DNA from: Ephemerocybe angulata
Lineage: Eukaryota; Basidiomycota; Agaricomycetes; Agaricales; Psathyrellaceae
Assembly: GCA_013368325.1 (NCBI GenBank)
Contig: JAACJK010000074.1
Location: 62,001 to 126,000, forward strand
Length of the DNA: 64,000 nucleotides
Direction: 5' to 3'
Shown: piece by piece, positions 1 through 12,400 of the stretch
Position numbering within the stretch: the stretch's first letter is position 1
How the letters are laid out: every line of letters begins with the position of its first letter
The notes under the pieces: model-generated
Databases searched by the model: none
Seen by the model: only the letters and a program-made list of their open reading frames with translations
Told to the model about the DNA's origin: nothing
Translations under genes and position numbers: made by a program

Positions 1-1069
1 AAGTGACAGATGCGGATCCAAGTACGGTGGCCGGTTCATCGTCATATTTCTGCTCCCCCTTCACAATAGAAATGTTGAATCCAGTGTGGTCGACGTTTGT
101 CGCATAGGTGCGTAGGCTCCAATGGCCCCATATATCGATATGGCTGAAGGCGACGAAGACCAGTGGAGGGAAGTCAAAGCGCGTTGGAAACAAGATTCGA
201 TGATTGTGAAGGCTCTTGACGCCATCCACCCAGTCGTACTCCACGACATCTGTTAACTTGAAGACGCCACATTGCCAGGTCGGCTCTTCAATCGCTGCCC
301 AATCGATTGATGTGTTGTACAGTTTTGTGTCCTCCCATGCCTCGGAGTTGCATATGAAGCTTTCCTTGGACACGTTCTGAGGATATGCGCGAACTCGGAC
401 ATGAGCTTCGCCGATGGTGTAATCATACCCGATGTCCAGTGAGTTGAGAGCCAAAATAACGCGGGGCACGATCTGGGTTTGTTGAGGAAGGTAGATCAGC
501 GACGAGTAGTGCGCGGCGGGTTTGACATGGATCCAATGGTTCTCTGTGGTATAGTTGCCAACCATTACCCTCGCCGCATACTGGAATGGAGGTTTGTTAG
601 TTCAAGCTGACCATACACGCACTCGGGAGGGGAGGTACATACTGCGTTTGATTGAGAAAGAACGAGAATTCTATAGTCCTGGACATCAATAGCCTGGCCA
701 TCATAGCAAAGTCTGGCTACAGGTACGTTTTAGTTGTGCACCATGAGATAAGGAATAGACTTACCACAGATACCCTGGTAGACGTAACCGCACTGAACGG
801 TACCGTTTCCAAGACGGCCCTTCGCGATGTAGACCGTCTTCCGGCTGTTATCCCTAGAAGTATGATAGCCGCCTCTAATAGCTCGGTAGATCAGAGACAT
901 TGCACAGTCGATGAGCTAACAGATTATACATTACGGGGACTAGCGTCGAAAGCTTGGACGGATCGAATGCATCACTAAGCTTGTGCCACTCGTACTGCCC
1001 TTTCTCTCCTACGAGTATGTCGTATCTCAAAATCTTCGTGATCATCTCATAAATCACATACACCGCACC
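1..1069 (-). CDS. DM9/DUF3421 - H-type lectin protein, 3' end outside window
   Basis: Partial gene running off the left edge. Exons readable on the minus strand: about 1069-921, 874-765, 716-643 and 580-1, with introns of 46, 48 and 62 nt; the three downstream exons join in frame. The first two exons carry DM9-like sequence (YDILVGEKGQYEWHKL, then VYIAKGRLGNG..CGYVYQG and a YRILVLSQ ending). The last exon contains an H-type lectin-like stretch (a W..SLHNHRILFPTRFDFPP core, then HIDIWGHWSLRTYATNVD and GFNISI). Both domain types bind carbohydrate in the families known, so a sugar-binding role is inferred. Upstream exons are unsettled: LYVARVRVNNDVW near 1290 looks like another DM9 repeat, but I could not join it in frame. 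The gene may be longer, or its 5' part decayed. Confidence 0.6.
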
Positions 1070-1943
1070 TGAGAGGAGATGGCACACTCACTGCAACTTC
1101 ATTTCCGTTTGCGACATGTGCACCATCCAACAGCGGCTTGTGGAACCCGCACTTTGCTGGGACTGTAACGAAGACTCAGCATTTAGCCTTCGACGAGAAC
1201 CTGGTAAATCGTACAGAGATCTTTCTGTGCATGGGGTATCATCGTCAGAAGGGACAACAAAGCAAGTGCAATCTCCATACATCGTTGTTTACGCGGACCC
1301 TCGCCACATAGAGTGGACAGTCGTGGTCCAAGCCACTTTCAACGAGACTGACGTCGGGACGCCCAGCAAGGGCAAGAAGCCCATTCGCTAAAGGGCCTTG
1401 AACAGGAATCTTCAAAGGCTTAATTCTAGTTTCAACAATCGCAAGGGGACCACAGCACGTACCCATTCTCCTTCTGCTTCGACAGCGGGTACCCTTCCTG
1501 CGTCACTCACATCCGGCGATGCTACGACTAAGACCATCCTGGGAGACAAGTTGAGGAGGTATCGCAGCTGAATCAGGGGAGGGCTGTCGTCGTGCTGGTG
1601 AAAGGAAGTGGATATCGATGGGAGGCCGTGTGGGTTGCGTCTTTACCATATTCGGCGAACATGAGGCCAGCTTTGACCACGCGCGGCGTGACCTGTTCAA
1701 AGAAGCGCCCGTGATATACTGGCATAGATTGAAGGTCCTTTTGTGCACCCACACAATCGCGAACGCTGATTCTGTGAACTCGGTGGAATTTTCTTGGCGT
1801 AGTCCAGTTTTTGATTGAAAACATTCGTCGGTCGGCGCAAAACGCATTGTCAACACATTGTTTACAATTCAACCAAAGCCATGATACGTCATAATGCATA
1901 ATCGCCCACTCGCTTTGTGCTGGGCATGGCAACCGCGGAAACC
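1070..1943. other. Probable 5' part of the lectin gene, unresolved, and spacer
   Basis: Minus-strand fragments with DM9-like texture occur at about 1245-1400 (LYVARVRVNNDVW) and 1130-1190 (GFHKPLLDGAHVANGNEV). No intron of normal length joins the second to the readable exon at 1069: the only fitting GT..AG pair is 23 nt apart. Nothing convincing is visible on the plus strand. Confidence 0.35.
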
Positions 1944-1950
1944 TATAAAT
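1944..1950 (+). promoter_or_regulatory. TATA box of the MYND gene
   Basis: TATAAAT lies 87 nt before the ATG at 2037 and is followed by a pyrimidine-rich run (about 1980-2010), the usual fungal core-promoter layout. Confidence 0.5.
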
Positions 1951-2036
1951 TCAAGGCCAATCTATGGGTACTCCGCATATTTTCATTCCTTTCCCCCCTT
2001 CCTCGATCTTCACCATCCAAGCCCAGTGATTCCCCC

Positions 2037-4147
2037 ATGTCTCAATACCGATCCTCCACAGGACGTCCCTTCAGCGGTTCAACCAATGGGACATACCCTG
2101 ATTCTCAATCGAAAGAATTTCGAGAGGTAAGACCATTTAAGGCCCGCTCCAAAATTATGGCACTGACTTTCCTACTTAGCTCCTTGCCCATAGGAAGGAC
2201 AATGACGTGGGAATCTACCTGCTCAGAAAAGCAGATGCTGGCGACTTCAAGGTGCTCGAGGTGGCTCTGAGGGCCCTCTGCGCAGATCTAGTACCACCCC
2301 AGATACCCTACAATCTTGAAACCGCCACACAGCGCCACACACGCGAGAAGAACTGGCAGAGTGCAAGCGCTGCGATGTTCGATGTCGCGAAGACCTGTGC
2401 ATCGTTCATCGGCTACGAGAAATTTGGGCCCCAACTATCATATTCCCTGGAACGCACAGAGATGCTCATGACTGAGTACTTCAAGCGTATTATGGATAGC
2501 TGGAGTGGGATACTGTCCTGGCTGGTTACCTTTGCAGTCCGGGCTCCGACTGCAACATACCCTAGCCGAGTTTACTCCGCCGCATTGGCCTGTTTACATG
2601 ACATTCTGGGGGGCATTCCAGCCAACAACGACTGGAGAACTGAACTGCTGGAGAAACCTGAAACTATGGATTGCTTCTTCATCTACCTGAGGTATTACGA
2701 AAAGCTTCAGAGGAGTGGAGAGTATCGCTTTGACTCTAGGACTCATGAGTGCCTCCGCAAGATCCTTGAATTTTATGTGCACAGCCCTCCGCATGATCTC
2801 TACACCAGCTTCATTACGCGGATCCTTTCTGTCAGCAAAGCAACTCGGGAGACTATCCTCTCGTCTCTCGTCTCACACGGAGTGGGTGGTGTGGAGGACA
2901 GATTCGCGAAGAATTTGGAGGACTTCAATTCGATGGGTAACCTACTGTCGACCTATGCGATGCTCGCTATTTTGGTGATAAAGGACCCACGAGCCTTTGC
3001 GATGTTCTATCGGAAGCGATTCTTTAGCCAACTGGTCGAAGCCTACTTCATCACAGTTAAACAGGCTGCCATATTCTGTGGCCTCCATCCTACGAAGGAC
3101 GCGCTGCGGCATAGTCGCCTGCTACAAATATCAGCCTCTTTGCTCAACCTCCTTCGAGCAATGATCCACTCGCCCCATTCTCCGAAGCTGATTCTCCTCG
3201 CAATAAAACACAACGCTATTCCTTGTGTCCTGCTCTGCATGGCTAATTCCGACATGGTTGCTACAGACGATAGTACACTCAAATCCTTCAGCCGATGCTT
3301 CGAATTCCTGCGGACGTACTTAAGCAACTCGGATATGTACATTGCTGGTCCCAATGAGCTGCAGCAAATCCTGTCCAATTCTTGTGCACTAGGCCGCATT
3401 CAATCGAATCCGCTCTGGGGACCGATCTGGAATATCACCCTGAAGACCCTGGAACAGCGCAAGAATTGCGAGTTCAACACGCAATCGAGCATCTGTAGCA
3501 ACCTAATGGTGAGCAAGATTCCTTCAATGCAATATTTTCTCTGTTCTAACTTATCATCTTCCATCCAGCACAATAGCAAGGAACGCTCCCCTCCTTCGGG
3601 CTCAGCTCTGAGCCAATGCGGCAAATGCCTTAGTGTTGCCTACTGCTCCTCTGAGTGCCAGCGAGAGGATTGGACTAGCATCCACAGGGAGGAATGCGAG
3701 AAACTCTGCCAAGATAAGACAAGTCCCCGACTCATCACCTCCGTGACGGAGGAAATGAGGCATAATCAACTTGGGTACTTGGAACATTGCATGAGCGGCG
3801 ACTCGTTTGAGACTTTGCGCCCTCCAGAGTTGGGCGTCGATCAGCCCATCCTCGTAGCTCACGACTTCACTAGGCAGGGCACACACGCACATTACTATAG
3901 GTACTCACGTCCCCTATCTGAGGTTTGGTGTGTGCGTAATGTGAGTACGGCGTGGAAGGAGCGCATAGCTAGATGCGTTGCAGATGTGACCAGCAACCCA
4001 GGAGAAGCTGTCATGGCGATGGCGTTCTTCCCACACAGTGCCGATTGGTCTATATATCTGGCGGGCGTGCTAACACTCAGAGCGGACACGGGTAGATTCC
4101 AGGTTTCTAAAAGTGTTTTCGTACCCATTCCGACCCAAAATGCGTAG
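2037..4147 (+). CDS. MYND-type zinc-finger protein
   Basis: Exons 2037-2126, 2180-3508 and 3569-4147 give 665 aa; introns are 53 and 60 nt and all joins keep frame. The first exon supplies the only upstream ATG that reads into the conserved-looking part. Residues about 470-520 hold a MYND zinc-finger pattern: CGKCLSVAYCSSECQREDW followed by H..EC, with the first zinc pair probably supplied by the cysteine spliced in just before the second intron. The long N-terminal part is helical-looking and leucine-rich, as in other fungal MYND proteins of unknown role. MYND fingers bind proline-rich peptides in known proteins; no catalytic SET motif is seen, so a protein-binding or scaffolding role is all that can be inferred. 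Confidence 0.85.
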
Positions 4148-4231
4148 AGTGGTTCCACCTTTTAATTTAACGAACTTGTATTTATTTATGACATATTCGG
4201 CGAGTTGCCTCATATCCGTCTGAACGTCCCT

Positions 4232-5299
4232 CCCAGTGAGAACCCACCTTCGGCCAGGTGCGGTGAATGTCGTCAAATCGCAGCGCCGAGATGGGACTTC
4301 GGTCAGTTCTGGTTCATCACGGCAGCCTCAATCTCAATCTCGGAAAACCATGGCCTTACTCAGGCACTAGATAAATAAACCAATGTTATTCATATTCTAC
4401 TATAGTACTCTGGCGACTCCTGTATCAACCCTGCGTGGATATTTTCACATTCAAATCATATTAGAGCAGTAATTTCCGTAGTATTGGCTGACTTAGACAA
4501 TCTCGAAAGTTGAATTCACCCTGCCCAAAGCCGCGCCAATCTTTACTTCTTACCACGACCATCTTCTCCGCCAGACCCCCTTCCCGAGATGTCCCCGTCC
4601 AAGTAGCGGCCGTATTCAACAAGGCGTGTTGCCGTACGATCTAAGAAATGACCTTGGCGGTGAGTCCATGGTAGCTTCTGGCGTGATTACTCTCAAATGA
4701 CCTCGCAACCGAGCAGGCCTAGTTATGCTGGCAAGGGGAGGAGGAGGACTTGGTACGCACACTCCCGTCATCATTCCCGGGCTACATTGATTCCAGTTTA
4801 TCCGATTCCTTCCAAATTCCTTCAGTCCAGCTTTCGCAGTCGGTTCTACGTTCCCCGCTCCCCGCTCAAAATTCTCGCCATGATCCACCCGCGGCCACCG
4901 CCCGATGAGCGTGTTTCAGTTCTCTCGCCTCTGTGATTCTCCCCGTCCCCTGCGCCCGCGCCCGCTCCGCATCCTCAGGCAGCACGTACCTCTGTAGTTA
5001 TTCCTTCCTGTACCATCGCTAGAATTCTCTGGAAATAGACCTATTTTTCTATCAAACTGTACCAGGAGGAGGAGCCCTGGGCCCCAAAAAGTGCAATAAA
5101 TCATTGGTCAAATTTCGGTCTATCTCGGTCGTCTGAACTGCCAAGATTAGCCGGAATGCAGTGAAATGTAACGAGAAATACTGTCCCAATCTGACGGCAG
5201 GTCTCGTTCCAGCTCGTCTAGTCTCAGGATATCAGTTGCTGAAAATCCCGAGCTGGGACGATGCTCACCGCACCTGGCCGAAGGTGGGTTCTCACTGGG
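4232..5299. mobile_element. 1.07-kb element with 35-bp perfect terminal inverted repeats
   Basis: Positions 4232-4266 and 5265-5299 are perfect reverse complements over 35 nt (left arm begins CCCAGTGAGAACCCACCTTC), with imperfect pairing continuing inwards. The interior has no transposase ORF, so it would be non-autonomous. I see no clear target-site duplication in the flanks. An alternative is a promoter fragment duplicated in inverted orientation. Confidence 0.6.
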
Positions 5300-5512
5300 C
5301 GTACGTGTTAAAGTAGGCTGCGTGCATTGTAGTCCGCCGCGCCTGATGTGTCGGCAATTCGTCTCTCATTGGCAGGTAGGTGCCCGGCGTAATATATATA
5401 CAGCAGAATGTATAAAAGGCGGGCACGAGTGAGTCCAGTAGCTCAATACGATGCTGTGGTATGCAAGGCCATGATTTGACTATGATCTAGTATATGATAT
5501 CCCTGCCAATGG

Positions 5513-5531
5513 ATTATCTTATCTTATCTTA
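5513..5531. promoter_or_regulatory. Tandem GATA-factor sites
   Basis: ATTATCTTATCTTATCTTA contains three TTATC (GATAA) cores in a row, up to 0.9 kb before the chitin synthase ATG. A similar cluster precedes beta'-COP at 29452-29469. GATA factors in fungi respond to nitrogen, iron or light; which one applies is unknown. Confidence 0.4.
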
Positions 5532-5739
5532 GCGAGGGGCGGATCAGCACCGCATTATAGCCGAAATCAAGCGCTCGCCGCTCTCGGGTGTCGTTGGCGC
5601 CCATGAAACACCATATATGGCATGCGAGTGCCTCAAACGAGCCATAGAGCCTACGTGAGCAGGCAAAGGCAAGGGAAAGCTAGGGGGAGCGCAGATCACG
5701 AGGACGCGCGTTGTTTATGTCTCTTTGGTTTTCCCGCCG

Positions 5740-6419
5740 TATATAATCCTATATATTCTCGACCTTTCCTTCTGTCCCCGCACCTGTTTCTTTCTTCCTT
5801 TCCCCCACCATCTTTCACCTATCCCGGTCTTCCGTCCTTGTCGTCGTCGCCGCCGCCGCCGTTGTCATCGTCGTCGCTGGCCATCAGCGACTTGGACTGC
5901 CTTGTCGCTGCGTTCACGCGTCCCTTGGCGGTACGGCTCATGCATATCCTCCCGCGCTCTACTCTCCCTCAGGTAACGTCTGGTATAACCCTTTACCATA
6001 CTTGGCGCTCAGATTCTTCACCTCAATTCACCTTCTAGGTTTCATCGCGTCGGGCGGGGTAGCTGATGACGCACCGGCACCGACCACTGACCTTGGACTA
6101 CCTCCTCTCGCTCACATCTTTGGTGACTACTTCTGTGACGAAGGGCATCTGGTACCTAGGTGCGATACGGCTCTACTCTATCCAGACTCTGCCGCATATA
6201 TGATACTCAACCCTTTCATCCCAGATCGCGTCCCATTTCGTCGCGTCGGCTCAAGGGGCCTGATGACGCCCCGGGATCACCGTCGTGGGAACGGTATCAA
6301 ATTTGGATGCACGTGTAATGGTGCTGGCCAGGTTCGCAGGCGGGCTAGCCTTCCTCTTCCTTCATCCAATCATCATACATCCATTCCCTCCCTTGTTCTC
6401 CGTTTCCCTCTAGGCAGGG
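5740..6419 (+). promoter_or_regulatory. Core promoter and leader of the chitin synthase gene
   Basis: TATATAAT at 5740-5747 is followed by a strongly pyrimidine-rich stretch (5765-5830). Two GT..AG segments look like leader introns (about 5972-6038 and 6332-6413), the second ending just before the ATG at 6420. ORFs inside the leader show no conserved sequence. Confidence 0.45.
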
Positions 6420-9400
6420 ATGGCCTCCCACCAGACCACCCAGGCCATCGCTTCGGGCGACCTGCTTGAGCTCGTCAGCTCGTCGGCGTCCGCCATCATC
6501 TACCCCAACGACGACGCCGTTCTCTCTGTTCTCCAGCACCGCTTCCGAGCTGACCTCCCTTACACACGGATAGGCTCCACCCATCTTCTGGTCGCCAATC
6601 CCTACAAGACCCTTGCGAACGTGAACGAGCAGAGCGCAAAGGACTATGAGGAGCGATGCTACAAGGATACGAGCCCCGCAGTCGGCGTCGACGCACCCCG
6701 ACCGCTGCAGCCTCATCTGTACGACGTCGCTGCGAAGATGTATCTGCTCATGCGGCGGAAGAAGGAGGCACAGGCCGTTGTGGCTCGGTGAGTGTCCCCT
6801 CGTATCATTTTGAATCGAGTGCTGACTACCCCTTTTCTTTATTTAATTCAGCGGCATCACCGGGTCTGGAAAGACCGCCTCCATGCGTCTCCTCACGAAC
6901 CAGCTTCTCCGCCTCTCCGCGCACTCACGCAAGGAGATCTCGACGGCGAACCAGGTCAAAGCCATGCTCACCATTCTCGACTCCTTCGGCAACGCCAAAA
7001 CGCTCATGAACCCCAACGCCTCGCGCCACGGCCGGCTTCTCGAACTCCACTTCTCTGCCTCAAAAGGGCGCATCGCCCACGCCAAGGTCCTCACCTACAA
7101 CCTCGACAAGAGCCGCCTTACCCGCCTGACGCACGAAGAGCGGACGTTCCACGTCTTCTACCAGTTCCTCGCCGGAGCGACGCCGCAGGAGCGGGATTAC
7201 TTCAACCTCGAGGACCCGTCGGATTACGCTCTCCTGGCGAGCAGCGGGTGCTACCGACTTCCCAGCGGCCCGTTCAGCGACGACGCCATCGCACTGGGCG
7301 AGCTCCGTGCTGCGCTCGCGTCCATGGGCTTCAAGCCCAAGCATCTGCAGAGCATCTTCACCATCCTTTCCGTCGTCCTTCTCATGTCCAACCTTCAGTT
7401 CGGCTTTGAGAACGGAGAGGCCGGTGCGTGTGCGACGTCGGACTCGTCCGCGTACGTCGAGAATCGAGAGCTTGTGGAGCAGGTCGCGCGGCTTCTTGGG
7501 TTGGATGGCGTCGACGACTTTATCGCCGTCCTTACGACGCGGACGCGGTACGTCCGGAAGGAGCTTGTGAGTATCATCCTGGACAAGGAAGGTGCGGAGG
7601 CTCAGAGGGATCGTTGCGTGCGAGACCTGTACGCCATCCTCTTCGCTTACATCGTCGAGACTTGCAACCATCGCATGGCGCCCCCGCCGCCTACCTCTTC
7701 GCAGGGAGGCTTCGCGAAGCTCGGCGAGACCATTCCCATCCTCGTTCTGGACCAGCCTGGGTTCCAAACCAGGGGTCCCACCGGTACGATGAGCGTCTCG
7801 TTGGGGGCTGGAGGATTTATGCCTTTCGTCAGCGCCTACGGCACGAACGGCTACGAGGAGTTTGTCGCCAACTTCTCGGAGGAACTGGTTGCGAGCTATG
7901 TGAATCGGCAGGTGTTCGGTGAGTCCGTCGGCTTGAACGCCGTTCTGTACGAGGATTGCGTGGCGAGCGGAGTTTCGGTGCCGGACCTCGGATCTGGCGT
8001 ATTGGGAGGAGAGGAGTTGCTCGGGTCTGGGGAGGTCGTTGTTGAGATGCTTCGGGGGGCTGGTGGAATTGGCGAGAGGTTGGTAGGGAAGAAGATGGGC
8101 GGAGTGGTTGGTGCCGTCAACCGGGCAAGCAACGCATGGAAGTCGAAGGGCGGGGAGGCGAAGGCGAGAGAGGAGGAGATGTGCAGGGAGGTCGAGGAAC
8201 GCGTTGTCCCTGGCTACGGCTCCGTGCTACAGACCGAGAAGCCATCGGTCTCGTCGCCCGGTGGTGCCGCCTCAGCGCCAGGATCGCGCAGTCCGGTCTC
8301 GTTCACAGTTACTCACTTCGGCGGACCGGTGACGTACACCACGGAGAACTTTGTCGAGAAAGATGCCGATTTGATGGATGCGTCTTTCGTTTCACTGCTT
8401 CGCTCTTCGCGGGACAGCTTCACTGCAAAGCTTGTGTCTGGCCCTGGTCTTGCGGCTGAACGTCATGGTCGCGACGAAGGGATCATCGCACAGGCCCAAG
8501 TCTCTTCCCGTCCTCTTCGCCAACCATCCATCGTCTGGGACGAGGCAGTGTACGCGGCGGGTGGCCTCGGCGAATCGCTCAAGAAGCGGTTCCCGAATGC
8601 GGATGAGAGGGAGCTGGAGGAACGTGCCAGGGCGATCGTCGGCGAGTTGGAGGAACGGGGTGTTATCCACCAGCGAATGGATCCTCAGCGGGTCTATGGA
8701 GTCTTGGCTCAGGTCGGCTGGACTGTCAGCGAGATCTTGAGCGTCATATCAAACGTCCTCGCGCCGGTGAAACTCTCTGATCTCAAGACGGCCAGGAGTG
8801 CCTTGACCAACGCGCAGAACCCATTTGAACTGCCGGACGTATCGACTAGCCTCAGTGGGGGACTGGGTGATCTCGAAGGAGAGAATGGTCGCCTCGATGC
8901 TGTTGGTATTCCAAGCCCCGGAACGAGGCTGTTCGTCGTCTCGCATATTCGACCGAATGACTCTCAAAGTCCCAACTCCTTTGACAAGCGGCGCGTCAAG
9001 GCCCAGCTCCGAGCTCTCGGCATCGCAGATGTGGTGAAGCGCCTTTCCGCTTCGCCTTCCTCGTCGCTCTCCCCTGAGCACGAAGAGAGCATGGCGATAC
9101 CTCCGAGCGGACTCCGAGGCGACTGGACTGTCGCTATGGATGCTCGTGCGTTCTGCGAGCGGTACGTCGGAAGGATGAGGGGTACGGATGGGGAACGGTT
9201 GAGGCAGTGCGCTAGGGCGGAGGGCTGGAGAGATGGTATCGACGTGCTCTATCTCCCCACAAAAGGGCGCGGTGTGGATAGCGTGAGTCTGACTCTGGGT
9301 GGAAGTGGCGTCGATGGGCTGGGTACGGCGGTGAGGGGCGAGGATGGAGAGAGGCCGGTGAGAGGTAGGAAGGCGAGCATCAGTGGTACGTTGAGGAGCG

Positions 9401-12400
9401 ATGCGATGGGAAGTTCGGTGGGAGATTTCTGCGGGAGAATTTGGCTTACCTATGATGCGTGGAAGGGCGTCGAAGATGGTGTCAGGGCCATGGAGAAAGG
9501 AGGAGGAGCGTTCTCGGCTGCGGGTGGGACGGCCGATGGTCATACACATGAAGGGGAGTACGACGAAGGGGATGAGGGCACGATGGACTGGGGGCATTCG
9601 CAGCAGCAGCACGGCTCGATGTTGACCATTCCGAGCGCAATGTACGGAGGCGCGACTGGGGAGAGTAACGATAACCTTCTCTTGAGCAGGACCGGCGCCG
9701 ATGGATCGCGTTACCTCGACCCTAACACCGCTTCTGGGTACGGCGCTGGAGGGCTGAAGAGCCCCGGCCAGAACAAGTTCGGGGACGTCACGCCTCCCTA
9801 TCCTGACTCCCCGTCGTTTGGAGGTGAGAGCAAGGAGGATATGGGTGGAAGTTCGATGGGTGGAGGAGGAGGAGGAGGAGGCCCGCCGGGAGGCGATATT
9901 GTCGTCAAGGATGCCCCTGGGACTGCGGTGGAGGAGGTCCCCACGAGTCGGACGAGGCGCTATTGGCTCTGGATTGTCTGGGGTTCGACTTGGTTGATTC
10001 CTTCGTTCTTCCTCCGCGTCATTGGAAGGATGAAGCGGCCAGACGTCCGGCTAGCGTGGAGGGAGAAGTTCACGATCTTCTGGCTCATCCTCCTCCTCAA
10101 CGCGTTCGTCGTCTTTTACATCATCGAGTTCGGTAGGCTGCTGTGCCCGAACATGGACAAGGCTTGGGACTTCCATGAAGTCAGTCAGCATCAGGGCGAG
10201 AACGATTGGTGGATCGCTATGCACGGGACCGTCTACGACCTGTCTGACTACATCTGGGCCGACCACTCTGACATCGCCAACTTCGCTTCGAATACCCGCG
10301 ACAACCTCGAACAGCTGGCGGGCCAGGACCTGAGCTACTACTTCCCCCCGCCTTTGATCCTTGCCTGCCCTGGACTTGTCAACAGTGATCAGATGGAGCT
10401 GACTTACAAGAACACCTCCGCTGTTACAGTGCCACTCGCGATGCATACGAGCGGTGCTTTGCAGACGCAGACGACGAAGATGAGGAACGCGGACTGGTAT
10501 AGCACGAGCCTCATGGCGACGCTGAGGGAGTACAAGAAGGGGCCGCTTGTGTGGAGTAAGAGCGAGATTATGGGGCAGGCTCAAGACGAGAACATCGAAC
10601 GGTGAGTCTTCTTTTCTACTGCTTGTCGACGCAGCGAGGCAGAATTGACAATGATTTCGCAGTATCTGGGCGAGCTACAACAATAAGGTGTACGACCTCA
10701 CGGACTACGTCCTTACGCTTACGCGAAACCAGAACGCGGGAGACTACAACTTCCTCGACCCGGACATCGTCGATGTTTTCAAGCAGCGCAAGGGCCAGGA
10801 TGTCACGGAGCGGATGAAGACTATTCTCGCGAAGAAGAGCCAGTCCGTCATCGATTTGAACATGAATTGCTTGGATAATATGTTCCTGTGGGGCGAGGTA
10901 GATTTCAGGAAGACGGCGAAGTGCCAGGTCCAGAATTACCTCCTGATCATCTTCTCGATCATCATGATGAGCAGTATGGGGTTGAAGTGTGAGTCGCCAT
11001 CGTCCTCCTTCTATGTTGGCTTACGGATCTTGAGCTAACGCTTCTGATCTCAGTCCTCGCCGCTTTGCAGCTCACGTCGAAGCGTTCGCCCGAATTGCAG
11101 GACAAGTTCATTCTCTGCCAGGTTCCCTGTTACACCGAAGGCGAAGACTCCCTCCGCCGTACCGTCGATTCGCTCGCCGCGCTCAACTACGATGACAAGC
11201 GGAAGCTCATCTTTATCATCTGCGATGGTAACATCATCGGTAGTGGTAACGATAGGACGACGCCAAGGATCGTGTTGGATATTCTAGGTGTGGACCCGAA
11301 CGTCGATCCGGAGCCGCTGTTGTTCAAGAGTATCGGGGAGGGTAGTAAGGCGCTGAACTATGGGAAGGTGTATTCTGGGTTGTATGAGTTCGAGGGCCAC
11401 GTCGTTCCGTGAGTGTCGGTTTTCCTTCTCTTTTTTTCGACACCTCATCTTTGGCGTTCACTAACGTCCCTTTCCCGCAGCTACATGGTCGTCGTCAAGG
11501 TTGGAAAGCCGACTGAGCGCTCGAAGCCCGGCAACAGGGGTAAACGAGACTCTCAGATCCTACTCATGCATTACCTCAATCGCGTTCACTTCGACTTGCC
11601 TATGAACCCCCTGGAGCTTGAGATCTATCATCAGATGCGGAACGTTATCGGTATCGACCCTGCGTTCTATGAGTACATCTTCACCATCGATGCTGATACC
11701 GTGAGTTGTTCTGTTCTCCTCGTTGTCCTTGTTAGCTGATCTTGTCTTTCGTAGACGGTTACCCCCGACTCGCTCAACAGGCTCGTTGCATCCAGCGCAG
11801 ACGACTCCTCGATCATCGGTATTTGCGGCGAGACGAAGCTCACGAACGAACAGACCTCCTGGTGGACCATGATCCAGGTCTACGAGTACTACATCTCCCA
11901 CCATCTCAACAAGGCCTTCGAATCTCTCTTCGGCTCCGTCACCTGTCTTCCCGGTTGTTTCTCGCTCTACCGTATCCGCACGGCGGACAAGGGTCGTCCG
12001 ATCATCATCTCGAACCGTATCATCGAGGAGTACGCTGAGCCCAACGTCGACACGCTTCACAAGAAGAACTTGTTCAGTCTCGGAGAGGATCGTTTCCTGA
12101 CGACGCTGCTGATGAAGCACTTCCCGCAGTTCAAGACCAAGTTCTGTCCGGATGCGATCGCGCATACGATGGCGCCTGAGAGTTGGAGGGTGCTGTTCTC
12201 GCAGAGACGTCGCTGGATCAACTCGACTGTGCATAATCTTTGCGAGCTTGTGCTTCTCCCTGAGCTGTTCGGATTCTGTTGTTTCTCGATGAGGTTCTTC
12301 GTGTTTATTGATCTCTTGAGTACGATGATTCTTCCGGCGACGGTCGTTTATGTGAGTGGACTTCCGATTGTCTTTCTTTTGAGCGAGTTTGCTAACGCGC

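Larger units (their letters stand above)
4148..5739. other. Long intergenic region between MYND and chitin synthase genes
   Basis: No gene is supported here. It holds the inverted-terminus element at 4232-5299, a TATA-like TATAAAA at 5411-5417, and a triple GATA site at 5513-5531. Short ORFs on both strands show no recognisable domain. Confidence 0.6.

Noticed and set aside
4232..5299. hAT assignment because the arms contain CAGTG
   Set aside because: No 8-bp target duplication is present at either plausible boundary, so the superfamily was left open.
8749..9612. Minus-strand ORF of 287 codons inside the chitin synthase gene
   Set aside because: No domain, and it lies wholly within a coding exon of the plus-strand gene.
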